From Lysinibacillus composti (GTDB lineage Bacteria; Bacillota; Bacilli; Bacillales_A; Planococcaceae): a stretch of 64,000 bases of DNA. The stretch is taken from positions 124,001 to 188,000 of the forward strand of contig NZ_JAFBDY010000001.1 of the NCBI RefSeq assembly GCF_016908465.1, read 5' to 3'. Below, one piece after another: positions 27,333-36,525 of this stretch; the stretch's first letter is position 1; the number at the start of each line of letters is the position of its first letter. The notes below the pieces were generated by a model that did no database searches, was not told where the DNA came from, and saw only the letters and a list, made by a program, of their open reading frames with translations. A program made the position numbers and the translations under genes.

Positions 27333-27454
27333 TGTCTAGCTCCAGGCGCCATCAGCTCGAGGTCATAAGTCAATCGCTTCGGAAGGCAAAGAGCGCCTTC
27401 TGTCAGCGCTCGCCTTATGCTTGTCGCTGAAAAGCGGGCGCCTTCCGCTTTTCT
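27333..27454 (+). repeat. Structured intergenic repeat of the type common in Bacillaceae
   Basis: TGTCTAGCTCC at 27333 opens a GC-richer element with nested complementarity: GGCGCC with GGCGCC at the ends, CATAAG (27364-27369) with CTTATG (27414-27419), and GAAGGC with GCCTTC in the centre; it closes with CTTCCGCTTTTC. I recognise the pattern (GTCTAGCTCCAG...CTCGAGGTCATAAGTCAATCGC) as a repeat scattered between genes in many Bacillaceae; its function is unknown. Together with 26910-27332 (AT-rich, one hairpin at 27299-27334 abutting the element, nothing else recognised) it fills the 590-bp gap between rnhC and zapA. Confidence 0.7.
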
Positions 27455-27498
27455 CATAAATTCATGATCATTGTTTACGTTTTGTAGGGGGTACCACA

Positions 27499-27759
27499 TT
27501 GGCTGAACAAGAAAAAAATCGAATATCGGTGGATATTTACGGTCATACTTATAAAATGGTAGGGACTGAGTCTACTGGCCATATGCGTTTAGTAGCTTCC
27601 ATAGTAGATGATAAAATGAAAGAAATTAGTATACATAATCCATCCTTAGACACTGCAAAACTAGCGGTCTTAACAGCAGTAAACACTGTTAATGATTTTT
27701 TGAAACTAAAAGAACAAGTGGAAAAGCTCGAGGAAGAATTAAAAAGATTAAAGGGTTGA
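27499..27759 (+). CDS. zapA: Cell division protein ZapA
   Basis: Small FtsZ-binding protein that bundles FtsZ filaments at the division ring. The 86-residue chain matches B. subtilis ZapA along its length: [15 protein letters not shown], the [12 protein letters not shown] helix, [14 protein letters not shown] and a C-terminal coiled coil [15 protein letters not shown]. It starts with TTG at 27499, eight bases after AGGGGG. cvpA follows after five bases, forming a zapA-cvpA pair. Confidence 0.95.
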   Translation: MAEQEKNRISVDIYGHTYKMVGTESTGHMRLVASIVDDKMKEISIHNPSLDTAKLAVLTAVNTVNDFLKLKEQVEKLEEELKRLKG

Positions 27760-27764
27760 AGTAA

Positions 27765-28304
27765 ATGCTAGATTTAATACTAATTTTAATTTTTGCTGCT
27801 AGTTTACTTGTAGGAATTAAAAGAGGCTTCGTTGTGCAAGTCATTCACCTTGCAAGTTTTTTTATTGCACTAATTGTTGCCTATATATACTATAAACCTT
27901 TAGCAGATAAATTTGTCCTATGGATACCGTATCCAGGGTTTACTGAAAATGCATCCCTGACATTGATGTTAGATTCGCTTGATGTTGATCGTACATTTTA
28001 TCGAGTCATAGCATTTGCTGTCATATTTTTTGCGGTGAAAATTGCATTGCAAATTGTGGGATCAATTTTTGACTTCTTAACATACCTACCTATATTGAAT
28101 TCAATTAACCGTGTTTTAGGGGCTGTTCTTTGCTTTGCAGAATTTTATTTTGTTTTATTTATTGCGATGTATGTAATTGCTCTTATTCCCGTTCCATCAG
28201 TTCAAAATTTTATGGGAAGTTCGGTGATTGTTGGATTTATGCTTGAGCATACACCAGTATTATCTAAACTGTTTCAACATTGGTGGTACATTTATACTGA
28301 ATAA
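27765..28304 (+). CDS. cvpA: CvpA family membrane protein
   Basis: A 179-residue membrane protein of the CvpA family (YshB in B. subtilis), named for colicin V production in E. coli; its role in Bacillus is undefined. Four transmembrane helices are visible (about 3-17, 22-45, 75-98 and 110-138), with the family start LDLILILIFAASLLVGIKRGFV. ATG 27765 is five bases after zapA; the two are probably co-transcribed and end at the terminator 28321-28347. Confidence 0.9.
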   Translation: MLDLILILIFAASLLVGIKRGFVVQVIHLASFFIALIVAYIYYKPLADKFVLWIPYPGFTENASLTLMLDSLDVDRTFYRVIAFAVIFFAVKIALQIVGSIFDFLTYLPILNSINRVLGAVLCFAEFYFVLFIAMYVIALIPVPSVQNFMGSSVIVGFMLEHTPVLSKLFQHWWYIYTE

Positions 28305-28320
28305 GCGAATATTCTATTAG

Positions 28321-28347
28321 CTTCTCTCGAATCGAGGGAAGTTTTTT
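28321..28347 (+). terminator. zapA-cvpA terminator
   Basis: CTTCTCTCG (28321-28329) pairs with CGAGGGAAG (28333-28341) around AAT, then six Ts. Confidence 0.88.
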
Positions 28348-28404
28348 AACTTCATTCAAGGAACCGAATAAAATAAAGTTGATTTATGGAAAGAAGGGAA
28401 TAAC

Positions 28405-30114
28405 GTGAATAAAAAAATTGTAATTCAAACATTAGAAAAAATTGCATTATATTTAGAACTAAAAGGTGAAAATCCTTTTAAAATATCAGCTTTTAGAAAG
28501 GCTGCAGCAGCACTAGAGACAGATGAGCGTAGTTTAAGTGCTATTGGTGATATAACAGCCATAAAAGGTATTGGGAAAGGAACAGCTGCTGTTATCCAGG
28601 AACTTATGGAAACAGGGGAGTCAACACAATTAAAAGAGCTTGAAGAGTCTGTTCCAAAAGGATTAATTCCACTCTTAAAATTGCCTGGTTTAGGCGGAAA
28701 AAAACTTGCAAAACTTTATTCAGAACTTGGTGTAGATGGAATTGATAGTTTAAAAGAAGTTTGCTTATCTAACAAAGTTCAAAAATTAGCCGGCTTTGGT
28801 GCAAAAACAGAAGAAAAAATATTAAAAGAACTTGAACAGTTTGGTTTGCATAATGAACGTCATCCATATTGGTCATTAGAGCCGATTGTTGAGGAGCTTT
28901 CGAAATTACTTTCGTCCATAAAAGAAATTCAAAAATTTTCAGTTGCAGGAAGCTTTAGAAGAGTAAATGAGACGAGTAAGGATTTAGATTTTATCATTGC
29001 AACACGCGACCCTGAAATAGTAAGGGAACATCTGCTATCTACTCTTGTGATTAAAGAAGTGATTGGTGCTGGAGATACGAAGGTTTCGGTCATTTTAGAT
29101 ATGGATCACCCATTAAGTATTGATTTTCGTCTTGTAAGTATTGCAGAATTTGCAACTGCTTTGCATCATTTTACTGGATCGAAGGACCATAATGTGCGTA
29201 TGCGTCAACTTGCAAAGCAACAAGATAAGAAAATTAGTGAGTATGGTGTTGAACAACCAGATGGAACAGTACAAACATTTGAATCCGAAGAAGCGTTTTA
29301 TGCACATTTTGATTTACCATTTATTCCACCAACTATAAGGGAAAGTGGGAAAGAATTAGAGCGTTTAGAGGAGATTGGGAATTTAGTTACACTTGATTCC
29401 ATTCTATCTGACTTACATATGCACACAACATGGTCAGATGGAGCTCACTCAATTCAAGAGATGGGAGAAGCACTTATCGATCGTGGATATACACATGGGG
29501 TCATTACGGATCATTCACAATTTTTAAGAGTAGCAAATGGGCTAACGCCAGAACGTTTAGAGAAACAACGATTGGAAATTTATGAGTTTAATGAAACACA
29601 TTCGAATTTTCGACTATTCGCTGGAACAGAAATGGATATTTTGCCAAATGGCCAATTAGACTTTGAAGATGAAGTATTAAAAGAACTAGATTTTGTTATA
29701 GCTTCTATTCACTCAAGTTTTACCCAATCACAAGATAAAATCATGGAACGCCTGCATCAAGCAATTCAAAATCCATATGTCCATATGATTGCACATCCAA
29801 CAGGAAGAGTAATCGGTAAACGTGAAGGTTATAATCCTGATATGAAAACATTAATACAATGGGCTGCTGAATATGGTAAAATCCTTGAATTAAATGCTAG
29901 TCCTTACCGTCTTGACTTGTGTGCAGAACATTTAGAAATGGCCATGGCACTAAATGTACCAGTAGCCATTAATACAGATGCCCATGCAATTGAACAATTA
30001 TCTAGTATGGCAACTGGTGTAGGTTATGCGCAAAAAGCTTGGGTTAAGAAAGAATTAGTTGTAAATACATGGTCTTTACAACAATTTGAAACTTTTATAC
30101 GAAAGAATAAGTAA
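28405..30114 (+). CDS. polX: DNA polymerase/3'-5' exonuclease PolX
   Basis: Family X repair polymerase joined to a PHP-domain exonuclease, used in base excision repair. The 569-residue chain has helix-hairpin-helix segments in the first 150 residues (IKGIGKGTAAVIQE, LPGLGGKKLAKLY), the polymerase palm with SVAGSFRRVNETSKDLDFII (metal Asp pair) and a C-terminal PHP domain starting SDLHMHTTWSDGAHS with ITDHSQ, ASIHSSF, MIAHPTGR and INTDAHA metal ligands. GTG 28405 is preceded by AAGAAGGGA. mutS2 follows 44 bases on. Confidence 0.95.
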   Translation: MNKKIVIQTLEKIALYLELKGENPFKISAFRKAAAALETDERSLSAIGDITAIKGIGKGTAAVIQELMETGESTQLKELEESVPKGLIPLLKLPGLGGKKLAKLYSELGVDGIDSLKEVCLSNKVQKLAGFGAKTEEKILKELEQFGLHNERHPYWSLEPIVEELSKLLSSIKEIQKFSVAGSFRRVNETSKDLDFIIATRDPEIVREHLLSTLVIKEVIGAGDTKVSVILDMDHPLSIDFRLVSIAEFATALHHFTGSKDHNVRMRQLAKQQDKKISEYGVEQPDGTVQTFESEEAFYAHFDLPFIPPTIRESGKELERLEEIGNLVTLDSILSDLHMHTTWSDGAHSIQEMGEALIDRGYTHGVITDHSQFLRVANGLTPERLEKQRLEIYEFNETHSNFRLFAGTEMDILPNGQLDFEDEVLKELDFVIASIHSSFTQSQDKIMERLHQAIQNPYVHMIAHPTGRVIGKREGYNPDMKTLIQWAAEYGKILELNASPYRLDLCAEHLEMAMALNVPVAINTDAHAIEQLSSMATGVGYAQKAWVKKELVVNTWSLQQFETFIRKNK

Positions 30115-30158
30115 ATGTACTATAGAGATTAAGTAAACAGACAGGAGATGTAACTGAA

Positions 30159-32528
30159 GTGATCGCACAAAGAGCATTGAAAACGTTAGAATTTGATAAA
30201 GTACGGGAACAAGTCGCAAACTTTTGTACATCTTCTATCGGAAAAAGTGCAATTGACCAACTGATTCCTGAAACAGAGTTCAATCAAGTGGTTGAGTTGT
30301 TAGATGAAATGGATGAGGGACTATCAATTTTACGTGTTAAAGGAAATGTTCCAATGGGTGGGATTTTTGATGTTCGACCACACTCAAAAAGAGCCCAAAT
30401 TGGTGGAATGTTAAGTCCAACTGAATTAATGGAAATTGCAAGTACAATTCGGGCAAGTAGAATCCTTCGTAATTTTATTGAAGATATCGAGGCAGAAGGA
30501 GATATTAACATACCGCACTTTTTAGAACGAAAAGAGCAAATGCCAGTTTTAACTGGTTTACAGCACGAAATCAATGATTGTATTGATGAAAATGGAGTAG
30601 TATTGGACTCTGCAAGTACCGTGTTACGTTCTATTAGACAGTCACTACGCGCTGAGGAGGCGAAAGTCCGTCAAAAGTTAGAGAGTTTAACACGAGGTGC
30701 TAATGCAGCAAAAATGCTCTCTGACTCAATTGTTACCATTCGAAATGATCGATTTGTAATACCAGTTAAACAAGAATATCGTTCTCATTATGGTGGGATT
30801 GTTCACGATCAATCTTCTTCAGGGCAAACATTATTCATTGAACCGGACTCAATTGTTCAATTAAATAATGAAATCGGTAGACTAAAAGTTAAAGAACAAG
30901 TTGAAATCGAACGAATATTAATGGAATTATCTGCAAAAGTACAAGAAGTCAGTCATGAAATTTTTGTACTTGTTCAAATTTTAGGAGATATCGACATTAT
31001 CCTGGCAAAAGCCAAATACGGACAAGCAAATAAATGCTCAAAACCCAAAATGAATGATGAAGGGTATATTCGACTAGTTCGTGCAAGACACCCGCTAATT
31101 TCAATTGATGTTGCGGTACCTAATACAATTGAATTTGGACGTGATATCACTGCAATTGTGATAACGGGACCTAATACAGGGGGGAAAACCGTAACGCTCA
31201 AAACGGTTGGTTTATGTACGTTAATGGCACAAGCCGGAATCCCGGTACCTGCTTTAGATGGCTCCGAACTGGCAGTATTTGACCAACTATTTGCTGACAT
31301 AGGTGATGAACAATCAATAGAACAATCTTTATCAACTTTCTCCTCACATATGGTGAATATTGTTGATATATTAAGTAAATTTGATTCTCGCTCCCTAGTC
31401 TTATTTGATGAACTTGGAGCAGGAACAGATCCTCAGGAGGGAGCTGCACTTGCCATTTCTATACTAGATGAAGTGGTGGACCGTGGTGCTCGAATAATGG
31501 CTACAACGCACTATCCTGAATTAAAAGCTTATGGATATAATCGACCAGGTGTTGTGAATGCAAGTGTAGAATTTGATGTTGAAACATTGAGTCCAACCTA
31601 TAGATTATTAATCGGTGTTCCTGGACGTTCAAATGCCTTTGAAATTTCTAAACGGTTAGGATTAAAGGAAACTATTATTGAACGCGCAAGAGTCTTTACT
31701 GGTACAGATCGACATGAAGTAGAGTCGATGATTGCATCACTTGAGGAAAGCCGTCTTCGTTCAGAAAGAGAAGCGGATGAAGCTCATGCTCTCCTTGAAG
31801 AAGCGGAGCGTTTACAAGAGGATTTACAAGAACGATTACAAACATTCGATGAGAAAAAAGAAAATTTAGAGAAAAAAGCAAAAGAGAAAGCTCGTAAAAT
31901 CGTTGATGAAGCTAAAAAAGAAGCTGAAAAAATTATTGAAGAGCTTAAAGAAATGAAGAAAAACGCTGCCCAAGCGGTTAAGGAGCATGAATTAATTGAT
32001 GCGAAGAAGCGACTTGAGGAAGCTGCTCCAGAAGAAGAAAATAAAGTACTTAAAAAACAAGCAGTTATAAGAGAACGAGCTCAAAATTTACAGGTTGGCG
32101 ATGAGGTAAAAGTTTTAAGTTACGGGCAAAAAGGAACTTTAATAGAAAAAGTCTCTGATCATGAATGGGTTGTACAAATTGGAATCTTAAAAATGAAATT
32201 AGAGGACTCTGATTTACAGTACGTTAAACCAGAAAAACAAAAGCAAACAGTTACAATGGCAAATATTAAAAATCGAAATAATCATGTGAAATTAGAGTTG
32301 GATTTACGTGGAGAACGTTATGAAGAAGCTATTTTAAAAACCGAAAAATATATTGATGATGCTTTACTAGCTAATTATCAACGTGTTTCGATTATCCATG
32401 GAAAAGGAACCGGCGCATTACGTCAAGGAATCCAAAATTATTTAAAGGGTCATAAACGAGTGAAGTCTTTCCGCTTTGGGGAAGCGGGCGAAGGTGGATT
32501 TGGCGTAACAGTTGTTGAATTAAAATAA
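30159..32528 (+). CDS. mutS2: MutS2 family protein (anti-recombination/ribosome rescue)
   Basis: MutS2 is not a mismatch-repair protein: it has been linked to recombination control and, in B. subtilis, to splitting collided ribosomes. The 789-residue product lacks the MutS mismatch domain, has core helices, the ATPase with Walker A GPNTGGKTVTLKT and LFDELGAGTDPQEGAALA, a long charged coiled coil (about 515-640), a KOW-like segment and a C-terminal Smr endonuclease domain with LDLRGERYEEA and HGKGTGALR. GTG 30159 follows AGGAGATG. Confidence 0.95.
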   Translation: MIAQRALKTLEFDKVREQVANFCTSSIGKSAIDQLIPETEFNQVVELLDEMDEGLSILRVKGNVPMGGIFDVRPHSKRAQIGGMLSPTELMEIASTIRASRILRNFIEDIEAEGDINIPHFLERKEQMPVLTGLQHEINDCIDENGVVLDSASTVLRSIRQSLRAEEAKVRQKLESLTRGANAAKMLSDSIVTIRNDRFVIPVKQEYRSHYGGIVHDQSSSGQTLFIEPDSIVQLNNEIGRLKVKEQVEIERILMELSAKVQEVSHEIFVLVQILGDIDIILAKAKYGQANKCSKPKMNDEGYIRLVRARHPLISIDVAVPNTIEFGRDITAIVITGPNTGGKTVTLKTVGLCTLMAQAGIPVPALDGSELAVFDQLFADIGDEQSIEQSLSTFSSHMVNIVDILSKFDSRSLVLFDELGAGTDPQEGAALAISILDEVVDRGARIMATTHYPELKAYGYNRPGVVNASVEFDVETLSPTYRLLIGVPGRSNAFEISKRLGLKETIIERARVFTGTDRHEVESMIASLEESRLRSEREADEAHALLEEAERLQEDLQERLQTFDEKKENLEKKAKEKARKIVDEAKKEAEKIIEELKEMKKNAAQAVKEHELIDAKKRLEEAAPEEENKVLKKQAVIRERAQNLQVGDEVKVLSYGQKGTLIEKVSDHEWVVQIGILKMKLEDSDLQYVKPEKQKQTVTMANIKNRNNHVKLELDLRGERYEEAILKTEKYIDDALLANYQRVSIIHGKGTGALRQGIQNYLKGHKRVKSFRFGEAGEGGFGVTVVELK

Positions 32529-32581
32529 AAAGATATAAGTGGTTTTTCTGAGTTTTAATTTCGATTTGAGGGGATGAAAAT

Positions 32582-32995
32582 GTGCTGGGTACAAATTTTT
32601 GGCAACATCCTTTAGTAGAAACAGTTGGTTATTTTAGTGTAGTAACACTATGTTTGGTTGTCGCAATGGTGTTGTTCGAAATTGTCACTAAATATAAAAA
32701 CTGGGAAGAAATAAAGAATGGAAATGTTGCAGTTGCATTAGCAACAGGTGGTAAAATACTAGGTGTCTGTAATATTTTTAGATATTCAATTGAAAGCCAT
32801 TCTAGTTTATTACAAATGATTTGTTGGGGATTATTCGGTTTTGTATTATTAATCTTCGCTTATCTACTTTTTGAATTTTTCACACCAAATTTTAAAGTAG
32901 ACGATGAAATCGCAAAAGATAACCGCTCTGTAGGGTTTATTTCGTTTACAATTTCATTAGGATTATCGTTTGTTATTGGCGCAAGTATCACTTAG
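32582..32995 (+). CDS. yshE: DUF350 membrane protein YshE
   Basis: A 137-residue DUF350-family membrane protein of unknown function, with four transmembrane helices (about residues 10-36, 48-66, 78-100 and 112-135). In B. subtilis yshE also follows mutS2. GTG 32582 lies about eight bases after GAGGGGA. An overlapping ATG at 32580 is out of frame. A 26-codon reading frame follows 11 bases after the stop. Confidence 0.85.
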   Translation: MLGTNFWQHPLVETVGYFSVVTLCLVVAMVLFEIVTKYKNWEEIKNGNVAVALATGGKILGVCNIFRYSIESHSSLLQMICWGLFGFVLLIFAYLLFEFFTPNFKVDDEIAKDNRSVGFISFTISLGLSFVIGASIT

Positions 32996-33006
32996 GAGAG
33001 AAATTT

Positions 33007-33087
33007 ATGGAAAAGTTAGCGAAGGCATTAATAATATGCTGTGTTCTATTTATCCTTGTAGGTATTTACTATTTAATAACATTATAA
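33007..33087 (+). CDS. 26-residue single-helix membrane peptide
   Basis: ATG 33007 to TAA 33087 encodes MEKLAKALIICCVLFILVGI and six more residues (YYLITL). It is a short amphipathic/basic start (KLAK) followed by one hydrophobic helix that runs to the end. TAGGAGAG (32994-33001) gives a good ribosome site overlapping the yshE stop, so it looks translated with yshE, and a strong terminator follows. I know no homologue; similar tiny membrane peptides often regulate a larger membrane partner. Confidence 0.55.
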   Translation: MEKLAKALIICCVLFILVGIYYLITL

Positions 33088-33111
33088 TGCACTTTACGTT
33101 AAATAAAGTTG

Positions 33112-33151
33112 GCTAGTAAATAGCATTTCATGCTATTTACTAGCTTTTTTT
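33112..33151 (+). terminator. Terminator of the mutS2-yshE unit
   Basis: GCTAGTAAATAGCA (33112-33125) pairs perfectly with TGCTATTTACTAGC (33131-33144), then seven Ts. Confidence 0.93.
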
Positions 33152-33303
33152 ATATAAGATAATCTTGTTGAATATTATATTGGAAAAAATTCAACTCTCA
33201 ATAATCGACATCAAATTACAAAGTGAATGTTATAGAAAATACGCAATAAATAGTATAATGATTACGTTTTCTAGCTAAAATTTGTAGTTTATCCAAAATT
33301 TGA

Positions 33304-33332
33304 TTGATAATTAATTTCTTTTTAATTATAAT
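33304..33332 (+). promoter_or_regulatory. Sigma-A promoter of lcfA
   Basis: TTGATA (33304-33309), a 17-base spacer and TATAAT (33327-33332), 44 bases before the lcfA ATG. No FadR box is obvious at this promoter. Confidence 0.65.
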
Positions 33333-33375
33333 AAATAGTAAGAAAATTCTAACTCTTGCTCAAAGGGGGAAAATC

Positions 33376-35064
33376 ATGTCTGATAAGGTTTGGCTTTCTC
33401 AATATCCGGAAGAAATACCACGCAGTTTGACCTATGATAATAGTCCTGTACAACACTTCTTGGTTAGAGCATATGAAAAGAACCCAAATAAAATTGCAAT
33501 TCATTTCTTAGGTAGGGAACTAACGTATAAAGAACTTTATGAGTCGTCACTTAAGTTTGCGAATTATTTACAAATGATTGGTGTTGAAAAAGGAGACCGA
33601 GTTGCCATTATGCTTCCTAATTGTCCGCAATCAGTAATTGCATATTATGGTGCATTATTTGCAGGTGGAATCGTTGTCCAGACTAATCCTTTATACACCG
33701 AAAGAGAATTGCAGTATCAAATGATGGACTCGGGAGCAAAAGTTTTATTGACAATGGATATCTTATATCCAAGAGTCATGAAAGTGATCAAAGAAACCAA
33801 AATTGAAAACGTTATCATAACAGCTATTAAAGATTATTTACCATTCCCTAAAAATTTGGTTTATCCGTTTATACAAAAGAGGCAATATGGATTTAGCGTG
33901 AAAGTTGAGCACAAAGGGATATCTCATTTATTTAACGAAATTATGCGAATTGCAGTTGCGCGACCAATTGAATTAGAGATTGATATAAATGAAGATTTAG
34001 CATTAATACAGTATACAGGTGGTACAACTGGATTACCTAAAGGTGTTATGTTAACTCATAAAAACCTCATTGCAAACACAAAAATGTGCGACAGGTGGTT
34101 ATTTAAATGTAAAGAAGGTGAAGAAGCAATTTTAGGTATGCTACCATTCTTCCACGTCTATGGAATGACAACCGTATTGTTGTTATCTGTTGTTAAATCA
34201 AACAAAATGGTTCTTATACCTAAATTTGATGTTGAACAGGCATTAAAATTAATTGATAGACAAAAACCAACACTATTCCCTGGCGCCCCTACAATGTATA
34301 TTGGTATTTTAAATCATCCGGATGTTGGGAAATATGATTTGTCATCCATTAAAGCTTGTATCAGTGGTTCTGCCCCTCTCCCTGTAGAAGTTCAAGAGCG
34401 TTTTGAAGAAATAACAGGAGGTAAACTGGTAGAAGGATACGGTTTAACGGAGACATCACCAGTCACCCATGCAAATTTTATTTGGGGTAAACGTGTGAAA
34501 GGATCGATTGGTGTTCCTTGGCCAGATACCGATGCAGTCATTATTAAATCAAGCAATGGAGAGATTCTACCCTCTGGTGAAATTGGAGAAATTGCCATCA
34601 AAGGGCCACAAGTGATGAAAGGTTACTGGAATCGCCCAGAGGATACATCTGCTTCATTTATTAACGGTTGGTTTTTAACTGGAGATTTGGGGTATATGGA
34701 TAGCGAAGGATATTTTTATGTTGTTGACCGTAAAAAAGACATGATTATTGCGAGTGGGTTTAATATTTATCCCCGTGAAGTTGAAGAAGTTCTTTATGAA
34801 ATAGAAGCAATACAAGAATGTGTGGTAATTGGAGTTCCGGATCCTTATCGCGGCGAAACGGTTAAGGCATATATTGTGTTTAAAGAAGGAAAAACGATGA
34901 CCGAAGAAGAATTAAATAAATATTGCAGGAAGAATCTCGCTTCTTACAAAGTACCTCGTCTTTATGAATTCAGAACTGAATTACCTAAAACCGCTGTTGG
35001 TAAAATATTGAGGCGTACATTGCTCGAAGAAGAAAAAGCTAAGTTGTCTCAATTAGAGGCTTAA
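33376..35064 (+). CDS. lcfA: Long-chain fatty-acid--CoA ligase
   Basis: Activates long-chain fatty acids to acyl-CoA with ATP for beta-oxidation. The 562-residue AMP-forming ligase has the P-loop YTGGTTGLPKGVMLTHKN, GYGLTETSP, the hinge TGDLGYMD...DRKKDMI and the C-terminal lysine region PKTAVGKILRR. ATG 33376 follows AAGGGGG; the open frame extends further upstream through the promoter and is not coding there. It begins the lcfA-fadR-fadB-etfB-etfA group found in B. subtilis. Confidence 0.94.
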   Translation: MSDKVWLSQYPEEIPRSLTYDNSPVQHFLVRAYEKNPNKIAIHFLGRELTYKELYESSLKFANYLQMIGVEKGDRVAIMLPNCPQSVIAYYGALFAGGIVVQTNPLYTERELQYQMMDSGAKVLLTMDILYPRVMKVIKETKIENVIITAIKDYLPFPKNLVYPFIQKRQYGFSVKVEHKGISHLFNEIMRIAVARPIELEIDINEDLALIQYTGGTTGLPKGVMLTHKNLIANTKMCDRWLFKCKEGEEAILGMLPFFHVYGMTTVLLLSVVKSNKMVLIPKFDVEQALKLIDRQKPTLFPGAPTMYIGILNHPDVGKYDLSSIKACISGSAPLPVEVQERFEEITGGKLVEGYGLTETSPVTHANFIWGKRVKGSIGVPWPDTDAVIIKSSNGEILPSGEIGEIAIKGPQVMKGYWNRPEDTSASFINGWFLTGDLGYMDSEGYFYVVDRKKDMIIASGFNIYPREVEEVLYEIEAIQECVVIGVPDPYRGETVKAYIVFKEGKTMTEEELNKYCRKNLASYKVPRLYEFRTELPKTAVGKILRRTLLEEEKAKLSQLEA

Positions 35065-35071
35065 CATTCTA

Positions 35072-35125
35072 TTGACAGAATCTTCTATTAATTATAATAT
35101 GAAAATGTGAATGAATGGTCATTCA
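35072..35125 (+). promoter_or_regulatory. fadR promoter with FadR operator
   Basis: TTGACA (35072-35077) with TATAAT (35093-35098) or TAATAT (35095-35100) forms a promoter. The 18-mer TGAATGAATGGTCATTCA (35108-35125) at the start site matches the B. subtilis FadR box TGAATGAWTANTCATTCA at all but one position. FadR bound here would repress fadR-fadB and possibly the etf genes until long-chain acyl-CoA releases it. Confidence 0.8.
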
Positions 35126-35155
35126 TATTTTCATATTTTTTTGGTGGTGAACTAC

Positions 35156-35737
35156 TTGAAACGCGAAAAACCCAAGTACAAACAAATTATAGACGCGGCG
35201 ATTATTGCCATTGCAGAAAATGGTTATCATCATGCGCAAGTATCTAAAATTGCAAAGCAAGCCGGTGTCGCTGATGGAACAATTTATTTGTATTTTAAAA
35301 ACAAAGAAGACATCCTGATTTCCGTATTTCAAGAAAAAATGGGTTTGTTCGTAGAAAGCTTACAAGAAATTATCCAAATAGGTGAATCTTCTACGGATAA
35401 ATTGTCCCAGATGATTGAAAATCATTTTAAAGTTTTAGCAATAGACCGCCACCTCGCAACAGTGACACAACTAGAGTTAAGACAATCAAATAAAGAACTA
35501 AGAATAAAAATAAATACAATATTAAAAGAATATTTAAAGTTGCTAGATGATATTTTAATTGAGGGTATGTTAAATGGAGAATTTAACCCAACGATGGATG
35601 TGCGTTTAGCACGACAAATGGTTTTTGGAACAATTGATGAGACCATTACATCTTGGGTCATGAATGAGTTTCGTTATGATTTATTAGATAATGTTCCAAA
35701 AGTTAGAGAGCTATTATTAAATGGACTTAAAGGGTAA
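35156..35737 (+). CDS. fadR: TetR-family fatty acid degradation regulator FadR
   Basis: Acyl-CoA-responsive TetR repressor of beta-oxidation genes. The 193-residue protein has the N-terminal helix-turn-helix AQVSKIAKQAGVADGTIYLYFKNKEDIL, nearly identical to B. subtilis FadR (YsiA), and a ligand-binding C-terminal half (LATVTQLELRQSNKELR). I use TTG 35156, preceded by GGTGGTGA and giving the family N-terminus KREKPKYKQIIDAA; the longer frame from 35111 overlaps the operator. It sits between lcfA and fadB and has a FadR box at its own promoter, so it is likely autoregulated. Confidence 0.92.
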   Translation: MKREKPKYKQIIDAAIIAIAENGYHHAQVSKIAKQAGVADGTIYLYFKNKEDILISVFQEKMGLFVESLQEIIQIGESSTDKLSQMIENHFKVLAIDRHLATVTQLELRQSNKELRIKINTILKEYLKLLDDILIEGMLNGEFNPTMDVRLARQMVFGTIDETITSWVMNEFRYDLLDNVPKVRELLLNGLKG

Positions 35738-35751
35738 AAGGGGATGGAAAA

Positions 35752-36525
35752 ATGGACTTTCTTAAGTTATCCGTTGAGGATGGGGTTGGACTCATTACAA
35801 TTCAACGACCACCTGCAAATGCATTATCTAGTGCACTAATTACAGCACTTAATTCCATTTTGGATGAAATTGATCATAATCCTTCAATTCGTGTTATTGT
35901 CCTCCATGGGGACGGTCGCTTCTTTTCAGCTGGAGCTGACATCAAAGAATTTACTGAAGTATCTTCAGGTTCAGAGTTTTCAAAGCTTGCTAGCCTAGGT
36001 CAACAAGTATTTGAAAGAATTGAATCTTATGATAAACCTGTAATTGCAGCTATTCATGGAGCTGCGTTAGGTGGCGGTTTAGAACTTGCTATGGGTTGCC
36101 ATATCAGGTACGTAGCAGAAGATGCAAAATTAGGGTTACCCGAATTAAGTCTTGGTTTAATACCTGGTTTTGGTGGAACTCAACGCTTACCGCGATATGT
36201 TGGCACTGCAAAAGCAGCTGAAATGTTGTTTACAAGTGAGCCGATTTCTGGTTTAGAAGCAGTGGAATGGGGACTAGCAAATAAAGCTTTCCCTGTAGAA
36301 GAACTTCTACCGAAAACATTAGAGCTTGCTAAAAAAATTGCATTAAAGAGTCCAATTGCATTGCAAGCAGCAATCACAATGCTACAGTTCAGTAAAAGTG
36401 ATGCTTTCCATAAGGGAATTAAAGCGGAAGCAGAGAGCTTTGGTACAGTCTTTGAGTCGGCTGATGCTAAAGAGGGAATCCAAGCATTTATCGAAAAACG
36501 TCAACCAACTTTTACGGGTAAATAA
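35752..36525 (+). CDS. fadB: Enoyl-CoA hydratase
   Basis: Crotonase-family enzyme hydrating trans-2-enoyl-CoA in beta-oxidation (named FadB in the B. subtilis lcfA operon; unlike E. coli FadB it is a single-function protein). The 257-residue chain has the oxyanion-hole segments FSAGADIKEF and HGAALGGGLELAMGC and the catalytic glutamates in PELSLGLIPGFGGTQRLPR. ATG 35752 follows AAGGGGATGG, 14 bases after fadR. The stop codon lies in the left arm of an inverted repeat starting at 36524. Confidence 0.92.
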   Translation: MDFLKLSVEDGVGLITIQRPPANALSSALITALNSILDEIDHNPSIRVIVLHGDGRFFSAGADIKEFTEVSSGSEFSKLASLGQQVFERIESYDKPVIAAIHGAALGGGLELAMGCHIRYVAEDAKLGLPELSLGLIPGFGGTQRLPRYVGTAKAAEMLFTSEPISGLEAVEWGLANKAFPVEELLPKTLELAKKIALKSPIALQAAITMLQFSKSDAFHKGIKAEAESFGTVFESADAKEGIQAFIEKRQPTFTGK

